Below the pieces are notes generated by a model. That model searched no databases. It was given only the letters and a program-made list of their open reading frames with translations, and was not told the DNA's origin. DNA of 64,000 nucleotides from Gautieria morchelliformis (lineage: Eukaryota > Basidiomycota > Agaricomycetes > Gomphales > Gomphaceae), in assembly GCA_015179125.1 (NCBI GenBank), contig WHVA01000349.1:60100-124099 (forward strand), read 5' to 3'. This document shows positions 20,642-32,460 of this stretch, one piece after another. Position 1 is the stretch's first letter, and each line of letters starts with the position of its first letter. The position numbers and the translations under genes are program-made.

Positions 20642-22630
20642 TCCGATAAGCTCGGCTTGGCGCCGGCTTTGAAAGCAACATGTGGGAATGCGAGGTGCGA
20701 GTGAGTTCCCTCGCGAGGGAATGAATGTATATATCGATTGTAACGGGTCGGTGTCAGTAATCTACCAGTACAAACGGTGGCGTCACCCTTGACGCGTGAC
20801 AAAGAGCAGCGCAGAACACCTGTCGCCCATTCTACAGCGCTGCCTCGACTGCTTCAGAGGCACGGGTCGCCCGCCACTCGAAAGTGAGCTATCTAACGCA
20901 CGATTAGAATTAGTTGGTGCCTCACAGTCTCTTACCAAAAACAAGAGCCACCCAGGATCCCGCGTCTCCAATTTGATTTTTGGTCACTGCGGATAACGCT
21001 TGACTCATAGCCGAGAAGGTCGCAAAGGCAAGAATTAATCTGATGCCGAGGACGCTGAGGAGGAGCTGCTAACAGAGTATGAAGAGGAATTGGAGTATTG
21101 AACAGGCACAGATGATATTTGCATGACATCGGCTGGAAGACCTAATGAAGATGAAGCTGTGGTGAAGAAGATGACAGAGAGGTGGGAATACCCTGCGGAA
21201 CCGAATAGAAGAATTAGAGGCGTCAGACCCGAACTCTTGATGGAACGTGAAGAAGCACTCGACGATCTCCACCGACTACAAGCTGAGTCCCCCTTAGATT
21301 ATTCTAGGTAAATCCGCCTTATTTACGCAGCTTATTTTATTAACTCAATCCGCTCTTAGAGCGGTCGATTCAATCATGGAGTTACGTTCCGCTCTTGCAG
21401 AGCGAGAGTCCGCTTACTCAACGCTCGTGGATATGCTACAGAACAACATCAGATGCATCGCGACATGATCGGTGTGAGTGAATATGCCGTGTTCAAGTTA
21501 TTGACCGCCAGCTGCAGTCTGTAAATCCCGGCCTAATCCTCCACCTTTTCACCTCCCTCGCCATCTACCCGCACGCCGTTCCTCGCTCCCCTTGAGCACA
21601 TGGCCAGGATGTTGTCTGAAGATGAGGCAGTCGTCTCACGGCTATTACATTTCGCTAAACTTGAGCATCGTACGGGAAAGCACTCCGAGCTTGCCTCGAC
21701 GCCACAGAAACGCGAGGTGAGTGGCACCAGGAATCCGCGGATCAGAGGTCTTCAGAAGGGGCGAACGGCTTGTGCAGGCTGCACGAGGAGCTTGAAGCCT
21801 GGCGCAAAGTCACGTTCAAACGAGCAGATGCCTAACTGACAGATCCACCGAGCTCGCGAACGACGACATGAAGATGCAGATCAATGCTTAGACATCTGTG
21901 AGAAGTCGAGGAGAGTAGGGAGAGACCAATCGCCTCGTACAAGGATTCATCCCGACTTACAGTCTCACCACTCATTGGAATCCATCGCCCTCAATCTAAG
22001 TCGCACGCCGAGATTCTCCGGACCAGTGGCGGGGCCGCCATAGCTCAGCAGACGCGCCGTGTAAGCATCTGCAGCCTAGCAATGCCCGATTTGCCGACGC
22101 AACCAGGAAAATCGAGCGACGTGACATGGCATAGGGCTCACGAGCACGATGAACTCTCAGAAGCACGCGAAGAGCTGAATGCGGTAGAAATTCGATACTC
22201 GATGCATCGGCTCCTGCTGATCCAACCCCTGCGGAGTTTCCTGCTAAACAAAGGAATATGGTGATGAAGGGAGTGACGTTCTTTCGAGGGGTGGAGGAGA
22301 TGTAAGACAGCTACGCTGTCTAGTTGCAGATGATGAGTACACAAGCACCCACACACAGCCGCGTGGATTGTGGAGTCGTGGACAATGAAGTACGCTTGTC
22401 CACACTTTGTCCACATTTCTTCATCCATCACCTCGTTATTGATAGCTCACCATTGTGGACCTTTTACATTTCTTTTGTTCTCTTAGAATAGACTTGGCAT
22501 GGCCCCGAGTATAAGTACTATAGTACAGGATTTTCACGGAATAGAACCATCTTTTGACCTTCCCTCTACTCGCCCGGCTCCCTTCAAAGCTCTACCCTTC
22601 GGGTACCACCAGGCCCAACAGAAGCCTTAG
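20642..22630. other. Degenerate coiled-coil-like sequence
   Basis: No intact gene. Short frames on the + strand read as charged helices: AEDAEEELLTEYEEELE near 21040-21100, then EREEALDDLHRLQ near 21240-21290, LRSALAERESAYSTLVDM near 21380-21440, and HDELSEAREELNA near 22145. Similar SEDEAVV/NEDEAVV words recur at 21146 and 21617. This could be a decayed multi-exon coiled-coil gene or chance; confidence is low. Confidence 0.25.
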
Positions 22631-22908
22631 AAAGCGGCTAAATACTTGAGGTGGTTTGAACCAGCACCGTTCGTCACCGAATGACCCTCAGGTACATACG
22701 CAGACGGCATAGATGTCGAGCTAGGCTGTATTATAGGTCGAATCACGGCTAAGATAAGATAGTGTAGTGAATTCGATCATCTTATCTTAGCCGTGATTCG
22801 ATCTATAATACAGCCTAGCCCGACATCTATGCCGTCTGCGTATGTACCTGAGGGTCATTCGGTGACGAAGCGTGTTGGTTCAAACCACCTCAAGTATTTA
22901 GCCGCTTT
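22631..22908. repeat. Near-perfect inverted repeat, 130-bp arms, 18-bp spacer
   Basis: Left arm 22631-22760 and right arm 22779-22908 are reverse complements with about five mismatches by eye. The spacer is 22761-22778. The right arm contains a start codon at 22829 for the open frame that follows, so the left arm is an inverted partial copy of that gene's 5' end. No terminal target duplication was found. Confidence 0.9.
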
Positions 22909-23227
22909 CCGCTACCCCTATGCCCGTCCTGCCGTCCAGCACCCTTTGCTGACGTGGCAGATCCCTAGATTATCCTTACGGGTGGAAGAGTTGTCCAACC
23001 CCGGTGTGGTCATATTCTTCAAGAATGTAGTACAGCCCTATGAGTACATGAGAGCAGCGGTGATGGCGGCGGTGAGCGGACGCACTGAAGTCTCAGCTCG
23101 ACACGCGTGCTTGGGCAAAGGATTGCGAGGCGTACGGAGCAAAATTGGCACGCTACAGCATGAACACCAAGCGACTGCAGGCAAATGTGTGAGTTGTCGG
23201 AGAGACAATAAGGGGACTTTCTGCTGA
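22829..23227 (+). pseudogene. Possible 5' fragment of a basic secretory protein-like gene
   Basis: Open frame beginning MPSAYVPEGHSVTKRVG. Residues ~45-80 (IPRLSLRVEELSNPGVVIFF, then NVVQPYEYMRAAVMAAV) resemble the start of the plant/fungal basic secretory protein domain. After about residue 85 the similarity stops and the frame ends at 23227. No zinc-binding HExxH follows, so any such gene is truncated. The 5' part lies in the large inverted repeat. The identification is from memory and tentative. Confidence 0.3.
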
Positions 23228-24110
23228 GTTGGATACAATAGGGAAATAACGGGCTTGTCTAGCAGATGACTGCTCAACCGGGAGAGTCCCGTGACACGAT
23301 GAGGTCGAGGGGTAAAGTTACTCATTAACCGTGACGCCGACCTCGAAGAAACGTGAAACTGCACAAGCGGAGGTCGTGAGAGGCAACGCGTCTCTTGAAA
23401 TCATGGTACATGTTTAGGTGCAGTCTGTGGCGAAGCCGAGGGGGTTGGGCTCGTACTTGCGCTTGGCCGACGACACAGAGCAGAACGCGACTGAACACCA
23501 TCCAAGGCAATATCACTGTAGCAGAGGATCGCCGCTTGCGCTATCTTCATGGAGGGACCGTGTCTCTGTGACACAGACGTCGCCCAACACGCTAGGTGAG
23601 GAGCTAGGCTGTGAGCCTTCCACAATCTTACATTAGTAACATCAAAAGCTAGCTAAAAGAGGCAGGATGGAAGTGCCGACGCGGCAACAGTGCCTGGTGC
23701 CTGCAGCTTTCCCACGTCCGGGATCTCGGGCAGATGCTGTTTTCCTGATTAGTTGTTACGGAAACGACGAGTATTTGTCCACTTAGCTCCTCCTACCAGG
23801 CATGCGTACGTTTCGGGCCACCAGGCGCCGACAGAGATCAGTTCGACGACTGTTTCCGGGGAGCGGCCCAGACCCGCAAGCATCGCGCGCACTGGAGGTG
23901 ATACACCGTGCACGGAGAAACCATCCGCTACGCTACGCCTGACTAGAGTGGATATCATCATGCCAAGCAATCAATCTCTTAGCAACCGCCGCCAGAGTAT
24001 CATATTATCTTGATGAACAGAAATATAAACCGAGGTTAAAAAGCCAACGAACATCTCCTCTATTCGGGCATTTCCTCTGAATTCCAAGTGTTATTGTAAT
24101 ATCTACGGGC
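23228..24110. other. Intergenic region
   Basis: No gene supported. It contains the probable promoter of the glutaminase gene; the last 100 bp are AT-rich. Confidence 0.45.
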
Positions 24111-27100
24111 ATGGTTCTTAATTTTCTTTTTCTTTTTGGGGCCGCCCAGGCTTTAGGATGGGCTTCTGCCCAAGCCGTAGTAGGCCCAGCATGGACTGTG
24201 AGCAATATCCTCATACATATTACTGAACTAAGGGCCTCTAGGCATCGCCATTCCATCCCCATGCAGTTCCTCTCGCTATCCGCTCTCCCTACCTCAATTC
24301 CTGGGCACAGGGCGGGAACGGCTCCGCACCAATTTCTACCCAGTGGCCCACCCTCTGGGATATGACAAATGTCCTAGGATGGACCGTCTTCGTCCGAGTC
24401 GACGGCACTGCATACAGGATCCTAGGCGGCGATGGCCCACAGGCCGCGAACCAGACCGCATTCTCCTTCTCTGCCACACAAAGTAAATTCGTTCACACGG
24501 CAGGAACCGTTATGTTCACCACCACTTTCATTAGCCCCATTGAGGTGTGTACAGTTGTCCATCGACACATGTCAGAGCGAATCAATTGTTGTTGCTCACA
24601 GCCCACGAACCTTGTACTTCAATCGCTGCCTGCGGTTTATTTGGCCATAACCGCTCAATCCACAGATGGCAATCCACACAGCGTTCAAGTCTATTCTGAT
24701 ATCACTGCTGGTACCTTGTCGATCCGTTCTTTACTGGAATCACGCCTATCTCACTTGCCTTGCCTTGCAGAATGGATCAGCGGTGATGACACATTGTTGG
24801 CTCAGTGGGACACAAATACAAGTTCCTCATCTGTCATCCATAGCGTGCATCTTGATCCAACCAAACCATTTACCGTCCTCAACCACCATATTCAAGACGC
24901 CACAGCTTATTATGGCATCATGAACGGCAGTGCTGTCACATGGCAGACATCTGTAAGCAAAGCCTACGCAGAAAATACTCGTTTACATGGTTTTTAGAAT
25001 GGGAGCGCACGAAATCAGTTCCTGGCTTCTGGTCTCCTTCCCAACACCAAGGACACAAATTTTCAGCCAGTTGGGCTGTAAGGATCGCCATCTTTTCAGT
25101 TTCTATTCGTCATCTGACCATGCTGCTTCTAGGAATGGCAATTTTCCACTGTTCTCCATCTCAACAGACCTGGGCATGGTTACTGCTTCCAGCAGCCCTG
25201 TGGTTTTCGCCTTGGGGCTGATTAGAGACCCTGCAATTCGCACTACTTCTGCCGCAGGGCAGTCAGAAGGTATATGTCCACCCGCTGTATAGGACACCTC
25301 ATAATCTTGGGTCTTGATATCAGAACGGTCATTATATTTTTGGTCAGAGTTCCCCAGTGCTTTCGATGCTGTGAGTCAGCAGCTCACCGCATTATTCAGT
25401 CTTCCTGATGTGATGTTGCCTGTAGATGGATCACTTCATCTCCGATTACCCTCGTGCAGCCTCTGCTGCGAATGCTTTTGATTCGAGCATTCGAAATGCA
25501 GCTGTCGCAGTTTCAAGCGACTATGCCGATCTTGTTGACCTGGCTACGCGTCAAGCATTTGCCATGGTTGAGATTACTGTAGGAAAAGATGACGAGGGTA
25601 ATTGGAATACGACCGATGTACAGGCTTTTATGAATGACGTTACCGGGTAGGTGTATTTTGACGTGCCCTGGGTTGGGCTTTGTCTGACTATATTCATTTC
25701 AGAGGTGCGAGCGTCGTCGATGTCATGTTCCCCGCATTTCCACTCTTTCTTCAAACGAACCCTGTGATTGCCGGTGCTCTTCTGAAGCCACTGCTGCAGT
25801 GGCAACAAGGGGGGTCCTATCCACATCCTTGGGCCGCGCATGATCTTGGTATGCCGCTGCATTCCATTGGGCCACTCGGGAGCTAACGCGCTAATCAAAC
25901 ATAACACAGGCGCACAGTATCCAACAGTTACGGGTGATACCAATGGCACCGTGATGCCCATAGAGGAATCTGCGAATATGCTGATTATGACACTGGCGCA
26001 GGTAAGGGACAGCTGGCATATGTTCCTGGACGTATAATCAGGCTGGTTCCATGTTATAGGCACGCGCGTCTGGAGACGCGACTCTGATTTCCAATTTTGT
26101 AGGATCACCTTATATCACAATATGATGTCTTTTATTCTAATTATTCCCACCCAGTATGGTATTCTTGACCAGTGGGCGGACCAATACCTCGTTTCTAACG
26201 CTATGAATCCCGGTGATCAGTATGTCACCATCCCCTGCCATGAGTCTTCATTTTTATCCCAACTATTTTAGAAATTTCACAGACACAGCTCTTACAGGTC
26301 CTGTCGTAAACGACACTAATCTGGCTCTAAAAGGAATCTTAGGCATTCAAGTGAGTTTTGTCCTTCAGTTTTTAACTCTATTACATAAAGTCGGACTAGG
26401 CCATGGCCGGGATAGCCAGTGCTGTGAATAACACTGACGCAGCAAATAAATACAGTGTATGTCAACTCAGTTGTGTTCTTGACTTGGCAGTATCTTATCG
26501 TTGGTGCTCCTCCCGCGCCGCGTTAGGGGATAGCATCTACGTTGATGAATCAGTGGCAAAGCCTAGCATTCTCTCAGGACGGAAGCCACCTTGTCCTAGG
26601 GTTCGGGAACAACACCTCGTCGCTCATTTTACCGTACAATCTATACGTAGACAAGCTGCTCGGATTCAATCTAATTCCGCAAATTGTACGTTGTCGGGTG
26701 AGTGCCCACAGCCTCACTGACGCCTTTTTGCAGGTGTACGATAAAGCAGCTGCGTTTCTGAAAACCCAGACCCGTAAGATTTTCAGTTCGTGAGGAATAT
26801 ACAGAGTTCACCGATGACACCACCTGGTAGAAACGTATGGTGTGGCTCTCGACTCTCGTTCTTCCAACGCAAGTAAAACAGGTTCGTCGCTGACTTGTAC
26901 TATAACGCACACCGCTGATCGTTTATTAAGATTGGGCATTGTTTACGGCGGCTGCTTTGACGGACACAGATGCAAGGAACACACTCATTTCATCGGTCAG
27001 GAAATATGCAGCAAACCAGTTGGCTCATGTTCCATTCTCCGACTTTTATGATGTATCGAGAGGGACTGGCACCGTAGGATTTCAAGCACGTGCAGTTCAG

Positions 27101-27145
27101 GGCGCCATGTACTCTATCTTGGCCCTCCAGTACACGATTTCTTGA
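24111..27145 (+). CDS. gtaA: Secreted glutaminase, GtaA-like (DUF4965/DUF1793 type)
   Basis: About a dozen exons. The first are 24111..24197, 24242..24544, 24602..24710 and 24771..24952; the last ends at 27145. The N-terminus is a signal peptide (MVLNFLFLFGAAQALGWASA). Family segments in order: VLGWTVFVRVDGTAYRILGG; STDGNPHSVQVYSDI; EWISGDD; SPVVFALGLIRDPAIR; SSDYADLVDLATRQAFAMVE; DVMFPAFPLFLQTNP; VMPIEESANMLIM; TNLALKGILGIQ; NLYVDKLLGFNLIP; FSDFYDVSRGTG. Fungal GtaA enzymes hydrolyse glutamine to glutamate outside the cell. Introns are 44-80 bp and I found no frameshift. One short segment near 26450-26560 has uncertain splice sites. Confidence 0.85.
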
Positions 27146-28606
27146 AGTCAGGTTTCTTGGTAGACTAACTTGGGATGTCGTTCACAGAGTGCCGTCGAAG
27201 CCAATTGTTCCGCCTCCCCCGTCGCCATCAGGCTCAACAAACACTTCGGCACCAAAGAGTGGGTTGTTCGTGTCTCCCCTTCCGTCTCTACACACTGATA
27301 TCTTGTCATAGACGCCGCCGTAGCTGGGAGATTGACCACTTCGGTTAGTACAGCTAGGATATCGTTCCTGCGAACCCCTATAATATCTGATGACCGTGTT
27401 CGCGGTAGCTGTACGCAATGGTCTCCTTTGTTTCGCTCATGACAGCAGGCTGGTCGGCCAACATACTATGATTTTGGCGGGGAGGAACTGCTTGGAAAGT
27501 AACCTTATTTTGATATATCAGTTCTAGTGTAACTGCAGATTATTATTATTATACAATGAAATATCGAGGGCAATCGTTAGATCACAAATATTGACTACGA
27601 GTGGTGTGATGTCATGCCTGTCAGAGACAATGCGTTACTGGCGTGCAGGGGAATCTAAGTCCTGTCAGATACAGTAGGATTTCGGAATTGGGCTGAACAG
27701 CAAACAACTGCAGTGGTGGATGTGCGATACTAAATCAGAGTGAGGGGAAAAATCCAGGGTGATATCTCTACGACATGCCAAGTTAGTTACAATCAAGCTG
27801 AAGAGACAATGTAGAGTCGATAAATGTCCACAGTCTGAGGGGGGAACATGGCTTTAACCACTTACTTGTCACGCGAGATCATGGTCAGGACATTGCAGCT
27901 GAGAACCAGGAGACTGTCCGCATCGGTCTCAAACGAAGCAGTGACGGGAACCAGAAGAGCGCGAGCCTCTCGCGTCTTCGTCATAATATTGTGAAGATGA
28001 CAATGGTGGTGGGTTAACCTTACATGTCGATGGTCCTGCACTCCCACAGTACTGGCAGCTCAGTTTCTGTGACTTCTCAAATTTCTCGTGCGGGATAGCT
28101 AGCGTATTACAATATTCGAGTCAGGCAACGATGCGTGTGGCATGTGCGTCTGGTACGATGTCCGTAAAATCAGTCTCACACTGAGGAGTTTATATAGACG
28201 TGGAGAACATAATGGCTCTGAACAGCTTTCTCCAAGTAGAATTCATATGCAATCGCATTGAGTATTACACCCAGATAAAACGTGTACGTCTTCCAATATG
28301 ATTGCCTTTTCCATTTTTTTCCCGCGATCTCAGCTTGGTCATGTGACTCGTTCTGGCCAGCTTCCTGACGTGACGCATGTTACTCTTCTCAGGATGCTGG
28401 TGTGCATGTATAAGATCCAAGCAGGAACTTCATTGGTCCGTACTCAAATATACCAGTTTGTCAGAGTACAGCATTACCGCACCACGTGCGAACCCGGTTG
28501 AAGAATATAAGAGTGCCAGGTACTCGTGTCTACTCTAGATAGACGTAGCTTACACAGTAGTACTATATAGTGCACCATAAGCGACAGGCGCTTCGAACAC
28601 TATTGA

Positions 28607-28609
<3 letters not shown>
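27146..28609. other. Intergenic region upstream of the forkhead gene
   Basis: 1.46 kb without a supported gene. A - strand frame at 27862-28047 is short and unrecognised. Confidence 0.45.

Positions 28610-28661
<52 letters not shown>
28610..28661. repeat. (CT)n microsatellite, about 26 copies
   Basis: Uninterrupted CT dinucleotide run of about 52 bp, roughly 100 bp upstream of the proposed forkhead start codon. Pyrimidine tracts in fungal promoters are common, so it may lie in the promoter or 5' UTR. Confidence 0.95.
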
Positions 28662-28664
<3 letters not shown>

Positions 28665-28763
28665 TCTTATCTCCCAGCGCATTGTTCCATTTTCCTCCCA
28701 TTCTGCTCTGCACTCCTAGTATTCTAATACTTGAGACGTTCGATTGACGCTTCCACTGTCGAT

Positions 28764-29980
28764 ATGGCCATGGTGAGTGGCTGTTTAGTACTCACCATCA
28801 GGTTTTACATTCTCTGGTGTCATCTTAACTTCACGCCGCAATACCTTTGTGCTCCTTTCCCTTCTGTTTTTATTTGCCTGTGTCGCGGTGCGCCCCGCCT
28901 GAACCATCAGGAGTCCCGGGTGGCGTTGGTCAGCATCACGGATATTGTACTGATTAACTCATCTCTTAATACTTCATCACTCCTTTTCTCCTTTCCTGCG
29001 TTGTAAATTGATCACCGGTATCGTCCCATATGTACAGTTCAATTTTGAACCATGGATACTGCCACCAGTCGCCACATTGTATGGCGACAATCGACATGAC
29101 GGAGGATTCCCGTCTCAGGTTCAATCACACGTACCCAAATCATCCAGCCCCGAAGCTCCTCCTGATAACAGGAGCTTCTACCCCGCCAAGCACCTAGCAT
29201 ACGAGTTTGAACTCATGAGGAAGCACAACCGTGAGCACATATTTTTTGCCCCAAATCGCGTCACGTTGTTCATACTGTCGACCTCGTCAGCTCGGGCCAT
29301 CGCCCAACGCGCTTCTGTTGGGCTGAACTCACTGCCAGATTCCACCAGGAACCTCCCGTGGGCCATCCTGATAACCGCGGCGATCTTAGGGTCACCTCAA
29401 CAGCGGCTCCGTCTGGCGGAAATCCAGGAGGCAGTGGCCTTACGGTTTGGATTTCTGGTCCACCAAAACATTACTGTACGTCCTGTAATCTGTTACTGCC
29501 CAGCTCCGTTAAGGAGCTTGTTGCGTCATACACATCCACTTGTGCCCTAGTTTTATGTGTTGTCTATGTTGTTTTAATTCCTGAAAATGCCTTGTACATT
29601 CATATGCTGACAGACCGTGGTGGTTGATAGAACTCTTTCAGGGATACCCTGTCCAAGAACAAAAAGTTCGGCAGGATGCCCCGTCCGAGAGGTGAGGACA
29701 GATTGGTATGTCGATGTCTACAATGTGCCGGCAGTGTTTCCGCTCATCATTCACACAGCTTGGAGCCTGGTGGTTCGTCGTCGACCACCCGCCGGTACAG
29801 GTTGAACCGCGCCCGGTGCCATCACCTCGACCAGACCCGCTTCCTCCATTCCATAAATTCCTCCTGGCGATAAGCGGGCCTGTCCACCTCCTACATCGAT
29901 CGCTGGGGCAAAGCTTAGTGGCCTTGCCCTCGCAAACCAAATCAATAAAGCCAGGCACGAGTACCTGCCGCTCAACATGA
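28764..29980 (+). CDS. Forkhead-domain transcription factor
   Basis: Proposed exons 28764..28772, 29038..29475, 29631..29691 and 29766..29980 (240 residues, phases consistent). The forkhead domain spans exons 2-4. Helix 1 is NLPWAILITAAILGSPQQRL, then AEIQEAVALRFGF. The recognition helix NSFRDTLSKNKKFGRMPRPR corresponds to the canonical NSIRHNLS. The wing is AWWFVVDHPP. It probably binds DNA in the nucleus. Recognition-helix residues differ from the consensus (RDTLSK for RHNLSL), so specificity may differ. The first exon is tiny and inferred only from an ATG plus gtgagt donor. The last exon is duplicated at 30.97-31.36 kb, and the duplicate keeps a longer open frame, so the true 3' end may have been lost here by a frame change near 29870. 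Confidence 0.65.
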
Positions 29981-30131
29981 GCTCAGCAAGTTCAAGTCGG
30001 TTGGCGCACTGAAGTGAGAGCGAGGGTTTACAGCCAGACCAATCCCACAGTTGGGAGCTCTGGACGACCATTGAGACGTGACACGTTGTGACTCTCACGT
30101 TTTATAAACCCCGCTCTCTCACGATCCTATA
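29766..30131. repeat. Segmental duplication, copy 1 (forkhead last exon)
   Basis: About 365 bp, similar in order and sequence to 30970-31357. Shared blocks include cgccggtacaggttgaacc, tgccgctcaacatgagctca and cggttggcgcactgaagtga. The copies lie in direct orientation 1.2 kb apart with several small indels. Confidence 0.88.
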
Positions 30132-30657
30132 CCGTTAGACATACTCTCCCCTAGATCCAGCACACCTTTAGGTTCCTCCTCCACACGCTTTCTTTCATCT
30201 TCATTGTCGTTTCTTCCCGATTTAGCATGCTGCTCTGTAACATTGTACCTATCTTCCCGATTCGCGTGTACCAATGCAGGAGCTCACCTTCCCTACCGCC
30301 GGGCGAGAGACATGGTTTGCAAGAAGATATGACTGTGCCGGACCCAGATATAAGCATCTCAGGTTCAATCTTGCTCAGTGACGACGTTTACAGTCTGGCT
30401 TTGCACATGGACATGCACGGGAATATGGTCCTGACGGACAGGTTCGACCGGCCCATCGAAGCTCGAAAATCTGATGACTTGTTCTCCATATATAGGAGCG
30501 ACGACATATTCAACTTGTAAAAAATCGATCTCATTATTACAGGAACTGTTGTCAGACTGTCACTTACTATGCGCGATCTCGGAATGCTTGTGGAGCTCGA
30601 TGGGATTTGTAATGCTTCGACAAGCTATGAATCGCATGTGAAGAACACTACTGTAAG
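29981..30657 (+). other. Spacer between duplicated forkhead exons, with a small unknown frame
   Basis: Contains an open frame at 30227-30520. Its C-terminal part (MTVPDPDISISGSILLSDD, then FDRPIEARKSDDLF) looks protein-like, but I do not recognise it. A following frame (VRLSLTMRDLGMLVELDG, 30548-30610) might be a second exon, although the only connecting gap (about 26 bp) is too short for a normal intron. Possibly a small gene or relic. Confidence 0.25.
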
Positions 30658-30969
30658 GTGTGCATGCAGGGCAGAGAGGTAGGTGTGACTAGCTCTGTGT
30701 CTATCTCCCTCCAACTTGACTTCCGAGTCGCCGCCCCGTGTCAGTCTCCCCCCCCATCACCTCTCCCCCCTTCTTCCCAGCGCGCCACAATGGCAGCCGT
30801 TACATTGTTCGCTTCTACCAGCATCCCCGCCAACACGCCCTCCGCACTGCCCACTCCGAGGCATACACTCGTGGCACGATCGCCCCATCGTTCGTCATAA
30901 GTGCATGAGATTCCTATCGATCTCTCAAAACCACCCTGATCATGCACGAAAAGTTCCACGCAGCGTGGA

Positions 30970-31357
30970 GACTGGTGGTTTGTCAACCGCCCGCCGGTAC
31001 AGGTTGAACCCTGCCCGGTGCCATCACCTCCACCAGACCCGCTTCCTCCATTCCAGGAATTCCTCTGGGCCATGAGAGGACGTGTCCCACCTCCTACACC
31101 GAACGCTGGGGCGAGGCTTAGTGGCCTTGCCCTCGCAAACAACAAATCAATGGAAGCCAGACACGAGTACCTGCCGCTCAACATGAGCTCAGCAAGCACA
31201 AGTCGGTTGGCGCACTGAAGTGAGAGCGAGGGTTAAACGTTGACAGCCAGACCAATCCCACACTAGTTGGGGGCGGCCATTGAGACGTGAGACGTGACTT
31301 ACCATGCCCACGCCCGCTGCGTTTTGTAAACCCTCGCTCGAGTCGCTCTCTATATAT
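30970..31357 (+). pseudogene. Duplicate of forkhead last exon (copy 2)
   Basis: Direct repeat of 29766-30131. In this copy one frame runs from WWFVNRPPVQVEP through DPLPPFQEFLW to a stop at 31218. It therefore keeps a longer C-terminal tail than copy 1. The helix exons of the forkhead domain are absent upstream, so it cannot encode a full DNA-binding domain. It may serve as an alternative 3' exon, or it is a relic. Confidence 0.7.
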
Positions 31358-31573
31358 ATCCTGGCGCTAAATGTTATTTTTGCGTGTCGCGCATGTACCA
31401 AGTGCAGCAGAACTATCCAATGTACTACTTTGGATGGTGTCCATCAAGTATCATTAGGACAAAGCAACAATATGTCATGATACACAAGAACAACATTTTG
31501 TACGTTGCCCGGTTCAGTATGTACAAGATAGCCATGCGCAGGATGCTCCTCACCGAGGCACTCAAAACATGGA

Positions 31574-32450
31574 TTATATAGGCTTGATCTTGAAATGGAG
31601 AGATATCAAAGAAAATATGAGACACTAGTGATGAGCATTAGTGACTGGACAACAGTGACATCGGAAGACAATGAACTGTGCGGCCAAATAACGGCGAAAA
31701 GCAACACGGACGAAGACGAATAGAATTCAGGCAAATATAAGTAAGATAGATCCACACCTTGAGATCTTGGACCAAATAGTAAAAAACCCGTAAGCCGTCA
31801 GGGTCTTCGCTGTCCGATACATCGACTAGTGACCCGATTTTTGCGGTCTGGGGGGCAGATTGGTAAATATACGGTCTGAGCATCAGTGAGCTTTTGATTA
31901 CCTCGAATGCAATATGATCGTTCCCGAGACGTATTTCTAGCTCTTGCTTTCCTACGATGTTCTTTTTCGGCCAATTGGTATCGTCCTCTCTGCGGCGCGG
32001 AATGGCGTGGGCAATCGCAAACACGAAACAGACCAGCTAGAGCCCGCTCACTTTGTAATCTCACTTGAAGCCACAATCCGCTTTAGCTCCTTCACTATCA
32101 GTGGCCCCACCCACACTGCACCATCAGGGAACAAGTACGATCAATGATTGAGGCACAGGTAAGAGTGGGAGCATAAAACGCACTCTCTTTCCGAATTAAA
32201 CTATCATTGCGGTAATTCGAGTTGTTTGCATATCTCAGCCGTCCATGCGAGTACTCGAACTCAAGAAATTCGTGCCCATGTTTGCCAGAGTGGCCTGTGC
32301 TGCAGAAATTGTGGTTTGGTCAAACACCGGAATAAGATCGAGTGTAAGGTGAACTGACTAATATCTAATGATCACAAAGTATCAGCAGTGAACCATATTT
32401 ATCAGATAATTACAGTACCTTAGATAGAATGGATCCTTTTCGAGAGCCAT
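31574..32450 (-). CDS. mago: Mago nashi, exon junction complex core subunit
   Basis: Six exons: 32414..32450, 32184..32294, 32052..32115, 31902..31989, 31758..31847 and 31574..31624, joining exactly to 146 residues, the usual Mago length. Mago pairs with Y14 and locks eIF4A3 on spliced mRNA. Near-invariant stretches are intact: [73 protein letters not shown], and the terminal LHFKIKPI. All five introns have gt..ag ends. The start codon is 10 bp from that proposed for the divergent noc1 gene. Very secure. Confidence 0.96.
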
Positions 32451-32460
32451 CGTCGCAACA
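32451..32460. promoter_or_regulatory. Minimal divergent promoter core between mago and noc1
   Basis: Only ten bases separate the two opposed start codons in this model. Promoter elements must therefore lie inside the 5' part of the opposite gene. If noc1 instead starts at the in-frame ATG at 32523, the gap is 72 bp. Confidence 0.5.

Noticed and set aside
25551-26108. 185-codon - strand frame
   Set aside because: Antisense of the glutaminase exons, which carry the family motifs.
30741-31199. 152-codon - strand frame with Gly-rich repeats
   Set aside because: Lies opposite the duplicated forkhead exon; its Gly run is the complement of a Pro-rich stretch.
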